Assembly: GCF_003124125.1 (NCBI RefSeq)
Contig: NZ_QCXQ01000002.1
Coordinates: forward strand, 266,747 to 330,746
DNA: 64,000 nt
DNA from: Levilactobacillus bambusae
GTDB lineage: Bacteria > Bacillota > Bacilli > Lactobacillales > Lactobacillaceae
Direction of reading: 5' to 3'
Shown: piece after piece, positions 1-7,609 of the stretch
How positions within the stretch are numbered: position 1 is the stretch's first letter
How the letters are laid out: every line of letters starts with the position of its first letter
Made by a program: the position numbers and the translations under genes
The notes under the pieces: model-generated
Databases searched by the model: none
The model's input: only the letters and a program-made list of their open reading frames with translations
Told to the model about the DNA's origin: nothing

Positions 1-65
1 ATTGGGCTCATGCCGTGATTTTTTGATTCTATCTATTTTTTTGGCTAACATTATTTTCAACGCTA

Positions 66-557
66 CTAATGAATCAGCCGCTCTAGCCGTGGCAATAGTC
101 CCATGGCTAAAACTACCCCGACCAGTCCCTGGATCATATTGGGCAAAATCCCAGCTACCCCGGCCGGCCAACTGTACAATAGCCAATCCGTCACGAAGTA
201 GCCGAGCACCATTAACAGTCCGCTACCCAATAGGATCAAGGTGCGCGAGGTCCGTCTCAGGGATTGTTTCGCATACCCGGCGCACCACCCCTCTAGGCCG
301 TGGACGATCAGCGAAAAGAACATGTATTGACCATACCCACCCAGTAAATCAAGCAGCAGGCCGCTAAATCCGCCAATCGCAGCTCCCCACCGGGAACCCA
401 TCAACATAGCGGCCACTAAAATAAGGGCGTCGCATAAATTAATGTAGCCGTGGGTCATCGGGACGGGAATGATAAAAATTCGACTAATCACAACGTTAAC
501 GGCGACCAAAGTGGCCGCAAAAACCATTTGATGAATTTGGTTGGTAGACTGGGTCAT
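66..557 (-). CDS. pdxU: ECF transporter S component, probably for vitamin B6
   Basis: This 163-residue protein has about five or six hydrophobic segments and the size and pattern of an S component, the substrate-binding membrane subunit of energy-coupling-factor vitamin importers. No ATPase or T component is nearby, as expected for group II systems that share one EcfAAT module. Its start overlaps the ywlG stop by four bases (ATGA), and it is the third gene of an operon that begins with a pyridoxal kinase. By that context the substrate is probably pyridoxine or pyridoxamine. The family is clear from the sequence; the substrate is inferred from neighbours, and another vitamin is possible. Confidence 0.8.
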   Translation of the reverse strand: MTQSTNQIHQMVFAATLVAVNVVISRIFIIPVPMTHGYINLCDALILVAAMLMGSRWGAAIGGFSGLLLDLLGGYGQYMFFSLIVHGLEGWCAGYAKQSLRRTSRTLILLGSGLLMVLGYFVTDWLLYSWPAGVAGILPNMIQGLVGVVLAMGLLPRLERLIH

Positions 558-1120
558 GACCTTAAGTTAGCTTCGGTAAAGTCATACTGTGCCCGAGCCC
601 CTCCAATTAATTTCGGTCGAGTCTTCAAGGCGACGACGTTAGCGGCACCAATCTGATGGGTCGTCAAATGAACGGGAACCTGAACAAATCGGACGTGCAT
701 CCCAATTTCCGTTCCACCAATGTCAATTCCACCGTCCGCAACAATGTGTTCCACTTCCACTGGTTCCGACATTTCTTGGTAGGCCGCAACTTGAGTGGCC
801 CCACCCGCATGCATGGCGGGAACCACTTCAACCTGGTCAAAGTGATGCCGATCCATCGTCCTTTTTTCCATCAACAAGGCCCGGTTAATGTGTTCGCATC
901 CCTGAATGGCTAAGTCAAAGTGGTTGGCTTGGGCGTAATCGTTTAACGTTTCAAATACAGCTTGCCCCACTTCCAGACTCGATCCGGTACTCATCCATTC
1001 GCCCTGAATCATGCTCGTACTGCATCCCACTACGAATAATCCTCCGGTAGGAAAATCGACGAGTTCCAGGTAGTTATCCATGACCTGGCTAATATCACGC
1101 TTAATTTGTTCATTTGTCAC
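554..1120 (-). CDS. ywlG: YwlG / UPF0340 (TIGR01440) family protein
   Basis: This 188-residue soluble protein belongs to the conserved Firmicute family UPF0340, whose biochemical role is not established. Recognisable parts are an early GCSTS motif, the GCEHINRAL segment, and a glycine-rich GGIDIGGTEIGMH stretch in the C-terminal third. I chose a GTG start at 1120 because a GGGGG ribosome binding site lies seven bases upstream. The start overlaps the pdxK stop by 11 bases, and the stop overlaps the next start by four, so the three genes are probably translationally coupled. Co-transcription with a B6 kinase and a vitamin importer suggests a cofactor-related role, but that is only context. Confidence 0.88.
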   Translation of the reverse strand: MTNEQIKRDISQVMDNYLELVDFPTGGLFVVGCSTSMIQGEWMSTGSSLEVGQAVFETLNDYAQANHFDLAIQGCEHINRALLMEKRTMDRHHFDQVEVVPAMHAGGATQVAAYQEMSEPVEVEHIVADGGIDIGGTEIGMHVRFVQVPVHLTTHQIGAANVVALKTRPKLIGGARAQYDFTEANLRS

Positions 1121-1907
1121 TGTGAATCCCCCGTTTCGTTATTTCTCGTAAAATTGGGACTAAGTTAATGCCAGACCGTTGGTTAGTCGAACAGGTAGCG
1201 GCGAGTTGAAAAGTAGCAGCTGCTTTAGAAATCGCCTCATCCAGGGAATCCGTTTGAATGAAATAGCCTAATAACAAAGCTGCCCACGTATCCCCAGCAC
1301 CACTCAAGTGTTGCGAAACACGTTGCGATAGCCGTGTCACTAACTGATCATTCACTAACCAACCACAGCCAATTTGATCCGCCACTTGAATCCCTGTCAC
1401 CACCACTTGCGCCCCGTGATACTGATGCTCGAGCTTGGTAATGGCACGTTGAATATCGGTTAAGGATGCCAGCCGGTCATTTGTCAGCAGCCCCAGCTCC
1501 GTTACGTTTGGCGTTATCAGCGTTGCCATGGGCAGTAACCCGATTAGCCGGTCCACGTAAGCAGCATCAAGGCCGGGATAAAGCCGCCCCTCATCGCCCA
1601 GCACGGGATCAATTAGGACGGTCTTCGGTTGCCAACGGCTCAGAAATTGTTCAACCTGGTCAATTGCCGCTAACTCCCCAACGTAACCAATCAGTGCTGT
1701 ATTAATGCGAAAATCAGTGATCGTCTGCCACTGCTGAATGGTCTGGTCTAACCAAGGCGTGGTTGCAACTTTGGCAGGGACCCCAAAGCCTTCCGTTTGA
1801 GTAGAAAGTAGTTGGGTGGGAACCGGATAGGTTTGGTGTCCAAAGGCCGTTAAAATCGGTAAGGCCGCGGCCATAGAAATTCCGCCAACCGCCGATAAAT
1901 CCTCCAT
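1110..1907 (-). CDS. pdxK: Pyridoxal/pyridoxamine kinase, PdxY type
   Basis: The protein is a ribokinase-superfamily B6 vitamer kinase: ATP plus pyridoxal, pyridoxine or pyridoxamine gives the 5'-phosphate. Seen are the N-terminal DLSAVGG segment, the LIDPVLGDEG motif in the middle, TPNVTELGLL, and the ATP/anion-hole motif GAGDTW near residue 205. It heads a three-gene B6 salvage operon. The given start (ATG at 1907) is the only standard start codon after the upstream in-frame stop, but it has no ribosome binding site and would remove the first beta strand. A strong GGAGGTG lies before an in-frame ATC at 1926-1928, seven codons upstream, so the true protein probably begins there. Confidence 0.9.
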   Translation of the reverse strand: MEDLSAVGGISMAAALPILTAFGHQTYPVPTQLLSTQTEGFGVPAKVATTPWLDQTIQQWQTITDFRINTALIGYVGELAAIDQVEQFLSRWQPKTVLIDPVLGDEGRLYPGLDAAYVDRLIGLLPMATLITPNVTELGLLTNDRLASLTDIQRAITKLEHQYHGAQVVVTGIQVADQIGCGWLVNDQLVTRLSQRVSQHLSGAGDTWAALLLGYFIQTDSLDEAISKAAATFQLAATCSTNQRSGINLVPILREITKRGIHSDK

Positions 1908-1925
1908 GATTAACGTCGTCGTTAC

Positions 1926-1967
1926 GATGCTGTCACCTCCGTTTAGTTCATGTTAGTTCCAATTATA
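1926..1967 (-). promoter_or_regulatory. Promoter -10 and ribosome binding site of the B6 operon
   Basis: Read leftward, a perfect TATAAT lies at 1967-1962 and GGAGGTG at 1940-1934, followed after five bases by ATC at 1928-1926. I see no clear -35 element 17 bases upstream of the -10. The ribosome binding site points to the ATC and not to the ATG 21 bases further on. Confidence 0.55.
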
Positions 1968-2040
1968 GACTAAATAGGCAACAGAAATTCTTTGATTTTA
2001 GATATTTAGACAACTCCAACACATTGTTTAACTGCATTAA

Positions 2041-2080
2041 AATAACGGAGTCCATTCATTAAATGGTGGCTCCGTTATTT
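2041..2080. terminator. Terminator after codA
   Basis: A ten-base arm AATAACGGAG pairs with CTCCGTTATT across a 20-base loop. T-rich sequence on both sides could let it stop transcription of codA and perhaps from the other side. It lies just after the codA stop codon. Confidence 0.75.
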
Positions 2081-2088
2081 TAATCCAG

Positions 2089-3339
2089 TTAAAAATTAAT
2101 TTTCATTTCTACATCCCGCGGTGTTGTCTTTTCAATCAATTTCCCGCCATGAATGGAATATAATACCTCAGCCCGTTCGGTTAAGGCATGGTAAAAATTA
2201 TCGGCATTCATCATCACAAGGCTAGCCGTTTTGCCAACTTCAATGCCGTAATGATCAAGAATATGAAGGCACTTGGCCCCGTTAGTGGTAATGAACTGGT
2301 AGGAATCCATAATATCGTCAAATCCCATTACCTGAGCAACGTGCAGCCCCATGGAAACAACGTCTAACATGTTGCCGTCCCCCATGGGGTACCATGGGTC
2401 CTTAATATCATCTTCACCAAAGGCAACGTTAATGCCATTTTCATGCAATTCCTTCACCCGGGTAAGTCCCCTACGTTTAGGATAGGTATCGAACCGGCCC
2501 CCTAAGTGAGTATTAATTAACGGATTGCTAATCATATTAATTCCCGACATCTTTAACAACCGCATTAACTTATAGGCATAGGCATTATTGTACGATCCCA
2601 TGGCCGTGGTATGACTGGCCGTCACTTTATCACGCATTCCAGATTCCAGAGCCCGAGTGGCTAACGTTTCAAGTCCCCGGGCAGCCGGATCATCGATTTC
2701 ATCACAGTGAGCATCCACGAGCAGGTTATATTTCTGGGCGAGTTCGACCACAAAGTTTAGGGATTCGACACTATATTCCCGCGTAAACTCAAAGTGCGGA
2801 ATCGCTCCTAAGGCGTCTACCCCTAACTTAGCGGCCTCTTCCATCAACTCCTTGCCGTGGGGAAAGGATAAAATCCCCTCCTGCGGAAACGCAACGAGTT
2901 GTAATTCAATATCATCCTTAACCTCATCCCGCACTTCAATCAAAGCTTTTAGGGCCGTTAGGTTAGGGTCGGTGACGTCTACGTGGGATCGAACATACTG
3001 AATCCCATGCGAGGCCATTAACCGGAGCGCAGCCTTGGCCCGTTCCTTCACATCGTCATGTGATAGCGTCTTTTTCCGCTCTGACCAAATTCGAATACCG
3101 TCAAATAGGGTTCCGGATTGATTCCATTCCGGGTCACCCGCAGTCATAGTTGAGTCAAGGTGCACGTGAGGATCGACAAAGGGAGGTAAAACTAGCTTTC
3201 CTTGCCCATCAATCACCTGCTCTCCTGGCTGAGGTATTAATTGTTCAGCAATTGCGGTAAATTTACCGTCTTCAATGCGAATGTCGCTCGGTTCCGTGGC
3301 GTTTTCAATCAAAACTTGTTGAATTAACATGTCTTGCAT
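2089..3339 (-). CDS. codA: Cytosine deaminase (amidohydrolase)
   Basis: The enzyme converts cytosine to uracil and ammonia in pyrimidine salvage. It is about 416 residues, normal for CodA. Metal-binding and catalytic motifs are in the expected order: DPHVHLD near the N terminus, the HCDE segment in the middle, ASHTTAMGSY after it, and FGEDDIKDPW further on. The ribosome binding site AGGAGG sits three bases from the ATG at 3339 and twelve from a second ATG at 3330, so either could be used; an earlier start in the same frame has no support. It is divergent from a ThiD-type kinase and has no codB permease beside it. The uracil permease at 49.9 kb may serve the same salvage route. Confidence 0.92.
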   Translation of the reverse strand: MQDMLIQQVLIENATEPSDIRIEDGKFTAIAEQLIPQPGEQVIDGQGKLVLPPFVDPHVHLDSTMTAGDPEWNQSGTLFDGIRIWSERKKTLSHDDVKERAKAALRLMASHGIQYVRSHVDVTDPNLTALKALIEVRDEVKDDIELQLVAFPQEGILSFPHGKELMEEAAKLGVDALGAIPHFEFTREYSVESLNFVVELAQKYNLLVDAHCDEIDDPAARGLETLATRALESGMRDKVTASHTTAMGSYNNAYAYKLMRLLKMSGINMISNPLINTHLGGRFDTYPKRRGLTRVKELHENGINVAFGEDDIKDPWYPMGDGNMLDVVSMGLHVAQVMGFDDIMDSYQFITTNGAKCLHILDHYGIEVGKTASLVMMNADNFYHALTERAEVLYSIHGGKLIEKTTPRDVEMKINF

Positions 3340-3500
3340 TTTCCTCCTCAAGGTGACCAAAACAATTCGATATTTAGTTTTCTCAAATAACTTTATCATA
3401 TTTCAACTCACCTGACGTAAAAAAATGAAAACGGCCCCCGATTTTCTAAAATAATGGTATCCTTAGTGACAATAACCGAACGAAACGGAGGGATTTTTTT

Positions 3501-4319
3501 ATGATTAATGATTTTCCGCAGGCAATGACCATTGCCGGATCCGATAGCGACGGGAGTGCTGGGATGCAGGCTGATCTTCACACTTTTTTTGCCCGCCGAG
3601 TTTACGGCATGTCCGTCATCACAGCTTGCGTCGCCGGAAATTCATACGGAATCCATGCGGCCCAAGCAATGCCAACCGACTTTATTAACCAGGAATTTAG
3701 TGACATTGCGGCCGATTTTAAGGTCCGGGCTGCTAAAACCGGAATGCTAGCCGATTCCCAGCTGATTGAAACCGTGGTGGATAACGTTCAACGGTATGAC
3801 TTCGGTCCGCTCGTGGTGGACCCCGTAATTATGACCAAGCATGGCGCCCAGCTCCTGGAAGACAGCGCCTTTGAAACCTTAAAGTCGAAGTTACTTCCAC
3901 TAGCCACCGTCATCACCCCTAATTTTTACGAAGCCCAAAAGCTGACGGACTTACCCATTCAATCCGATGCAGATATGGTAAACGCGGCCCATAAATTACA
4001 GAATCTCGGGGTCCCAAATGTAGTCATCAAAGGGAACCACGCAGATCCAACCCAAACGGAAGTCCGAGATTACGTGTTGCTTGCTTCGGGCAAGGATTTT
4101 TGGCTTTCCGCCCCCTACCACCAAACGGAACGGTTAAACGGTACCGGTGATTCCCTCTCAGCTTGCATCACCGCCGAATTGGCTAAGGGCCGTCCCGTGG
4201 AAGCCGCCATTCGAACCGCCAAACAATTTGTCAACGTCGCCATCGGCAATCCAATTGACGTTGGCCATAAAGTTGGGCCCATTAACCACTGGGCCCCAAT
4301 GGATCAGATGCCTGACTAA
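3501..4319 (+). CDS. thiD: ThiD-type hydroxymethylpyrimidine / pyridoxine kinase
   Basis: The 272-residue protein is a ribokinase-fold kinase of the ThiD/PdxK group, which phosphorylates hydroxymethylpyrimidine (and its phosphate) for thiamine, or pyridoxine in some Firmicutes. Seen are TIAGSDSDGSAGMQADL at the N terminus, AAKTGMLADS, VVDPVIMTKHG, and the catalytic loop LNGTGDSLSACI near residue 215. The loop has Ser where ThiD usually has Thr. A GGAGGG ribosome binding site precedes the ATG. It stands alone with its own terminator and no other thiamine gene nearby. With a separate PdxY-type kinase at 1.1 kb, the thiamine role seems likelier, but sequence alone does not settle it. Confidence 0.85.
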   Translation: MINDFPQAMTIAGSDSDGSAGMQADLHTFFARRVYGMSVITACVAGNSYGIHAAQAMPTDFINQEFSDIAADFKVRAAKTGMLADSQLIETVVDNVQRYDFGPLVVDPVIMTKHGAQLLEDSAFETLKSKLLPLATVITPNFYEAQKLTDLPIQSDADMVNAAHKLQNLGVPNVVIKGNHADPTQTEVRDYVLLASGKDFWLSAPYHQTERLNGTGDSLSACITAELAKGRPVEAAIRTAKQFVNVAIGNPIDVGHKVGPINHWAPMDQMPD

Positions 4320-4337
4320 GCACAGCCTACCAAAAAA

Positions 4338-4386
4338 ACGGTCCTGAATTTGAGCACGCTTGGCTCAAGTACAGGACCGTTTTTTT
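4338..4386 (+). terminator. Terminator after thiD
   Basis: ACGGTCCTG pairs with CAGGACCGT, with an inner TTGAGC/GCTCAA helix, followed by seven T residues. It begins about 20 bases after the thiD stop. Confidence 0.9.
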
Positions 4387-4451
4387 CTGTTTCATCAAAT
4401 TTTTATAGAATATTTTATGGTTGTCAGTTGTGTGCTGAATTGGCCTTCAGT

Positions 4452-4631
4452 TCACCATTCAGATGGATTCCATGCCCGACCATCGATTTCATCTTCCGTC
4501 TGTTCAATCCGCCGGTACTGCTCATCCACCAGATCCTTTAGTTGGTGAAAATAGGCCCGCGTCTTAAAGTCCGTTGCCTGCTTTTCTAAGCCGCTAATCT
4601 GTTCCAGCAACCAGTTTTCCCGCTGATTCAT
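4452..4631 (-). CDS. 59-residue protein coupled to the quinone reductase gene
   Basis: A 59-residue open frame starts with ATG at 4631 inside the stop of the upstream reductase gene (ATGA overlap), which suggests translational coupling. The peptide begins MNQRENWLLEQISGLEKQA, is charged and strongly helix-forming, and ends in a tryptophan-rich tail (RAWNPSEW). It has no cysteine and no membrane segment. I do not recognise a family. The C terminus of the reductase is also helical and rich in Glu and Gln, so a helical partner role is conceivable but unproven. The overlap and regular codon use make it a credible small gene. Confidence 0.6.
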   Translation of the reverse strand: MNQRENWLLEQISGLEKQATDFKTRAYFHQLKDLVDEQYRRIEQTEDEIDGRAWNPSEW

Positions 4632-5323
4632 TCTTCTTCGCCCTCTTTAATCATTGCCAACGTTGACTGAAGTTCTTGAATTTTATCGTGATTGGCCAAA
4701 ATTTCCGTTTGAATCATTTCCAAGACCCGACTTTCAGATTCTGGCGCGAGCTTAAGGTACTGTTGAAGCCGCTGGGCATACCACTTTTCTCGGTGACTAA
4801 AGTTATCCGGCGCCGGCTGAGTCAGGTAGCGCTGATAATTGATCAATAACGTCATTTTTTGGTCCTCGCTCATGTAGGAAAACTGAGTAACAGAGAAGGT
4901 TTGCAGCCAAGTGGCGTGAGCTTCGTGGGTAATTGCACGCATAGAGGACAGCAGTTCATCCAAGGTAAAGCCAACGGACCCGCCCGCTTGAAATTGATTG
5001 AGGGGTTTGCCGGTGGTGACGACTACCGCTACCTCTTTGTCCTGCAGCGGATATTGATCGCCCCGTTTAAATAGTTTTTGACTAAAAACTAAATCGGCCC
5101 AATGTTTCAAGCTAGCTGGGGCTGCGTACCAGTACAACGGAAATTGAAAGACAATTCGGTCTGCAGTCATTAATAACTGGCGTTCGTTTTGGACATCATC
5201 CTCGGTTAACTCATCCACCCGGTGCCACAGGACATCCGGCAGATCTTTGACCCCCTCCCTCAAAAAGGATTGGGTAGCAGAAGAGGTAATCTCAGGATGG
5301 GCCACAATCACTAGCGTTTTCAT
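4628..5323 (-). CDS. Flavodoxin-fold NAD(P)H:quinone oxidoreductase
   Basis: The 231-residue protein belongs to the NQO1/KefF/MdaB flavin reductase group, which reduces quinones and related electrophiles by two electrons with FMN or FAD. Evidence is the N-terminal strand TLVIVAHPE, the FQFPLYWYAAPASLKHWAD motif near residue 75, and the VVVTTGKP segment with the following glycine-rich GGSVGFTLDELL. The C terminus beyond residue 180 is an extra helical Glu/Gln-rich extension. The start is the ATG at 5323, with AGGAG about nine bases upstream. It overlaps the next small gene by four bases. The substrate is not predictable. Confidence 0.87.
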   Translation of the reverse strand: MKTLVIVAHPEITSSATQSFLREGVKDLPDVLWHRVDELTEDDVQNERQLLMTADRIVFQFPLYWYAAPASLKHWADLVFSQKLFKRGDQYPLQDKEVAVVVTTGKPLNQFQAGGSVGFTLDELLSSMRAITHEAHATWLQTFSVTQFSYMSEDQKMTLLINYQRYLTQPAPDNFSHREKWYAQRLQQYLKLAPESESRVLEMIQTEILANHDKIQELQSTLAMIKEGEEE

Positions 5324-5442
5324 CAAAAAAACTCCTTTCCGCTTTAGACTTTATCTCACTGAATCATAAGTGTCTTTCACCTATGATGCTCAACAATTGC
5401 ACGCCCATTTTATCGTAAATGGCTAGTTGCAATCATACAAAA

Positions 5443-5469
5443 TAGAGTCCAGAACAATGCGTTCCAGAC
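5443..5469 (-). terminator. Terminator after tRNA-Arg
   Basis: On the minus strand a nine-pair helix (GUCUGGAAC with GUUCUGGAC, two G-U pairs, loop of five) is followed by a U-rich stretch. It begins 11 bases after the tRNA 3' end. Confidence 0.65.
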
Positions 5470-5479
5470 CCCAAATTAG

Positions 5480-5553
5480 TGTCGCAAGAGAGATTCGAAC
5501 CCTCGACCTACGGTTTAGAAGACCGTTGCTCTATCCAGCTGAGCTATTGCGAC
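5480..5553 (-). tRNA. tRNA-Arg (anticodon TCT)
   Basis: The cloverleaf is complete on the minus strand. The acceptor arm GTCGCAA pairs with TTGCGAC, the D arm contains AGCTCAGCTGG, the anticodon stem ACGGT/ACCGT encloses the loop CTTCTAA, and the T arm has the GGTTCGAATCC consensus. The anticodon UCU reads AGA and AGG codons. CCA is not encoded: the bases after the discriminator A are CTA. A minus-strand terminator follows closely, so it is probably a single-gene transcript. Confidence 0.96.
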
Positions 5554-5717
5554 AAGTTAATAAGTACAAGTAGTAATTATAGAATAGCACCTGCCACAAG
5601 TCAACGCGACATTCCCACCTGTGGGGTAAAAATTCATTTAATTCTTTTCGTTTTCCTTGAATTTATATCCAACTATTAGATAATGGAACTAACAACCGAT
5701 GAATGGGGGAATTTGAA

Positions 5718-5861
5718 ATGGGTTACGTTTTTGCAATTATTGGAATTTTCACAGTTGCGGGGTTATGGCAGTACTTTAATCAGCAGTCTGAGTCGCTCCA
5801 CCAAAGCAAGCACCTTGCCAAACATGACAAATTCACGCATCATCGTGGTGAAGAATTGTAA
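5718..5861 (+). CDS. 47-residue single-pass membrane protein
   Basis: A short frame starts with ATG at 5718, seven bases after a GGGGGA ribosome binding site. The product begins MGYVFAIIGIFTVAGLWQYF, one membrane helix with almost no N-terminal tail, followed by a hydrophilic C-terminal half rich in His, Lys and Gln (several His residues in HQSKHLAKHDKFTHHRG). I do not recognise a family. The clean ribosome binding site, the helix, and the terminator shared with the converging cspA gene support it. The histidine-rich tail could bind a metal, but that is a guess. Confidence 0.6.
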   Translation: MGYVFAIIGIFTVAGLWQYFNQQSESLHQSKHLAKHDKFTHHRGEEL

Positions 5862-5930
5862 GTTTTCGGGTTACGCACTTTTTGGACTTCTCGCAATGAC
5901 GTCAGATAGTGAGGGGGCCAGTTTTTTACA

Positions 5931-5966
5931 GAAAAAAACCCTCACAACTAAGTTGTGAGGGTTTTG
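5931..5966. terminator. Bidirectional terminator between the 47-residue gene and cspA
   Basis: CCCTCACAAC pairs with GTTGTGAGGG across a three-base loop. It is flanked by A residues on the left and T residues on the right, so it can terminate both converging genes. Confidence 0.9.
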
Positions 5967-5979
5967 TTAAAGGTTATAA

Positions 5980-6186
5980 TTAGTCTTCAACAACTGAAAC
6001 GTTAGCAGCTTGTGGGCCACGATCGCCGTCTTCAACATCAAGAGAAACCTTTTGGCCTTCTTCAAGAGTCTTGAAGCCGTCAGCGTTGATAGCTGAGAAG
6101 TGAACGAAAACATCGCTGCCGTTGTCTAAAGTGATAAAACCGTAACCCTTGTCAGCGTTGAACCATTTAACAGTACCTTGTTCCAT
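5980..6186 (-). CDS. cspA: Cold-shock protein, CspA family
   Basis: A 68-residue single cold-shock domain that binds single-stranded RNA or DNA and acts as an RNA chaperone. It carries both nucleic-acid-binding motifs: KGYGFITL (RNP-1) and DVFVHFSAI (RNP-2), and begins [10 protein letters not shown] like most family members. The start at 6186 is chosen because GGAGG lies ten bases upstream; a possible earlier in-frame start is not needed. About 250 bases of AT-rich sequence precede it, consistent with the long 5' leader usual for cold-shock genes, but I could not fix its promoter. Confidence 0.95.
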   Translation of the reverse strand: MEQGTVKWFNADKGYGFITLDNGSDVFVHFSAINADGFKTLEEGQKVSLDVEDGDRGPQAANVSVVED

Positions 6187-6467
6187 AAGTGAAACCTCCG
6201 TGCGCATAGCGCAATAATATATTTTGCATTTGAAGCTGGGATTAAAAAGGAATCACTTCTTATGAGAACTTGACACCCTTAAACCTTCCGAACTATCAAA
6301 ACACTAAACATAGTTTAACAGTAAGTAATTGGAATATCAATCAAGAACTCCTGAAAATCCCAATTTTTTTGAGAATTCGATTGCCAATGTCAAGCCCTGA
6401 AAGCGATTTGCTCGGTTAATAAAATAATAAATTTTAAATAATAGTTTTTTTAATCTTGTTGTGAACC

Positions 6468-7058
6468 TCAGTTTGAGAGCCATTGCACAGCGGCGTTGAC
6501 CTCAGCAGGTGCAATCATATGGCTGCCCCCACTAATTAGGCTTGTTACATCAGCCTTGCGCTCCCACAGGCTGCTCACCATCATATGAAATTGTGCCATG
6601 GTTGGATGGGGTTCCCTTTGACCGTGCGACAGCCAAACTCGGTCGGTCAGAAGCGTTTCAGCCGCCGAAGTGGGAACGGGCAACGGATGGAACAGCAGGT
6701 GACGGTGAAAGGGCAGGACCTGGGCGTAAATTCCCCCTAGTAGGAAGGAAGCTCCATTGGAGTACCCGACACCAACGGCCTCTGCCAACGTTTGGTGCGC
6801 AATAGTTATTGACTTCAACTCCGCAACGAGTTCATTTAGTGCCCTCTCAATTTCCGTTGCATCCGGCTGCTCCGTCCAAGTTTGGGCAAAATATTGGGTC
6901 CCCATCGAGGTCTGGTGATCTGTTCCAACTGCTAGGAGCGGACTTTTTGGGGATAACCGCTTACCAAAATCAATCATTTCCTCAGTCGTTCCGTTGGTCC
7001 CGTGAAATAGAATTAACGTCCGTTGATCCGCGGCGCCCGGAAAATATTCAAGGTTCAT
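6468..7058 (-). CDS. Alpha/beta hydrolase, carboxylesterase-like (MhqD/YtaP type)
   Basis: A 196-residue serine hydrolase without signal peptide. Visible are the oxyanion segment LILFHGTNGTTEEM near the N terminus, the nucleophile elbow GYSNGAS near residue 108, and a C-terminal catalytic His in ISGGSHMIAP. The usual acid-loop Asp after the HG motif is not obvious (HGQREPHP is found there), so the acid may be a Glu. ATG at 7058 has AAAGGAG upstream. It is divergent from an OsmC-family gene, and the shared intergenic region holds a perfect palindrome. MhqD-type hydrolases are linked to quinone and electrophile stress, which would fit an OsmC partner. Substrate unknown. Confidence 0.82.
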   Translation of the reverse strand: MNLEYFPGAADQRTLILFHGTNGTTEEMIDFGKRLSPKSPLLAVGTDHQTSMGTQYFAQTWTEQPDATEIERALNELVAELKSITIAHQTLAEAVGVGYSNGASFLLGGIYAQVLPFHRHLLFHPLPVPTSAAETLLTDRVWLSHGQREPHPTMAQFHMMVSSLWERKADVTSLISGGSHMIAPAEVNAAVQWLSN

Positions 7059-7075
7059 TCTCTGCACTCCTTTAA

Positions 7076-7104
7076 TTGACAACTGAAATCGATTTCAGTA
7101 CAGT
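7076..7104 (+). promoter_or_regulatory. Consensus promoter with a palindromic operator filling the spacer
   Basis: TTGACA at 7076-7081 and TACAGT at 7099-7104 are separated by exactly 17 bases. Sixteen of those bases form the perfect palindrome CTGAAATCGATTTCAG (7083-7098). A repressor bound there would block RNA polymerase at the OsmC gene, and could also affect the divergent hydrolase gene. Confidence 0.75.
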
Positions 7105-7135
7105 AAAGCCAATCGATTAAATGGGAGGTCCTTTT

Positions 7136-7555
7136 ATGGCACTTGTTGAAGTTAAAGCCGCACTGCGCCCTGCTGGCGACCAGGTTCAAATCCAAGCCGG
7201 TGAGCATACTTACTTAGCGGACGAACCCGTTCGCAAGGGCGGCACGGATGCCGGCCCAACTCCAGTTCAATACCTATTGAGCTCTATCGGCGCCTGCATG
7301 TCAATTACCGCACGCTACGTTGCCAGTCTGCACGAAGACTTAACCCTCGCCCACTTTTCTGCCGACGTTTCCGGCCGAACCAAGGGTTACCCTGACGGCA
7401 GCTCAAACGTCATCGATATCACAATTACCCTCACCGCGGACTGCAATTGGTCGGGTGATCAGCTTCACGCCTATTACGATGAAGTCGTTACTAAGTGTAC
7501 CGTCCATAAAACGTTAGCTCCAGGTGTCCCCATGACACTCCAATATACTGAATGA
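7136..7555 (+). CDS. OsmC/Ohr family protein
   Basis: A 139-residue OsmC-like protein. The family uses a pair of reactive cysteines to reduce organic hydroperoxides or handle other oxidants. Both are present: one in SSIGACMSITARY in the first half and one in VVTKCTVHKTL near the C terminus. The ATG at 7136 follows GGGAGG by eight bases and an excellent promoter by about 30. A strong terminator follows the stop, so it is monocistronic. The palindrome in its promoter suggests control by a dedicated repressor, but no regulator gene is adjacent. The subfamily (OsmC, Ohr or YhfA-like) is not certain. Confidence 0.9.
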   Translation: MALVEVKAALRPAGDQVQIQAGEHTYLADEPVRKGGTDAGPTPVQYLLSSIGACMSITARYVASLHEDLTLAHFSADVSGRTKGYPDGSSNVIDITITLTADCNWSGDQLHAYYDEVVTKCTVHKTLAPGVPMTLQYTE

Positions 7556-7562
7556 GAATGAC

Positions 7563-7609
7563 AGCTAAGCCGATGAACCAGTCATCGGCTTAGCTGCCGT
7601 TTTTATTTT
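7563..7609 (+). terminator. Terminator after the OsmC gene
   Basis: AGCTAAGCCGATGA pairs with TCATCGGCTTAGCT across a five-base loop, followed by GCCG and a T-rich run that enters the end of the converging mutY gene. Confidence 0.85.

Noticed and set aside
2-367. Plus-strand open frame of 121 codons at the window start
   Set aside because: It is antisense to the ECF S component gene, is rich in Arg, Pro and Ser as expected for a shadow frame, and has no ribosome binding site.
3400-3500. Possible TPP riboswitch before thiD
   Set aside because: The gap is about 100 bases and lacks the CUGAGA and ACCUGA-type conserved parts of a TPP aptamer.
5683-5958. Plus-strand frame of 91 codons near cspA
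   Set aside because: It overlaps the 47-residue membrane frame in another phase, runs into the terminator and lacks a ribosome binding site. The 47-residue frame has both signals.
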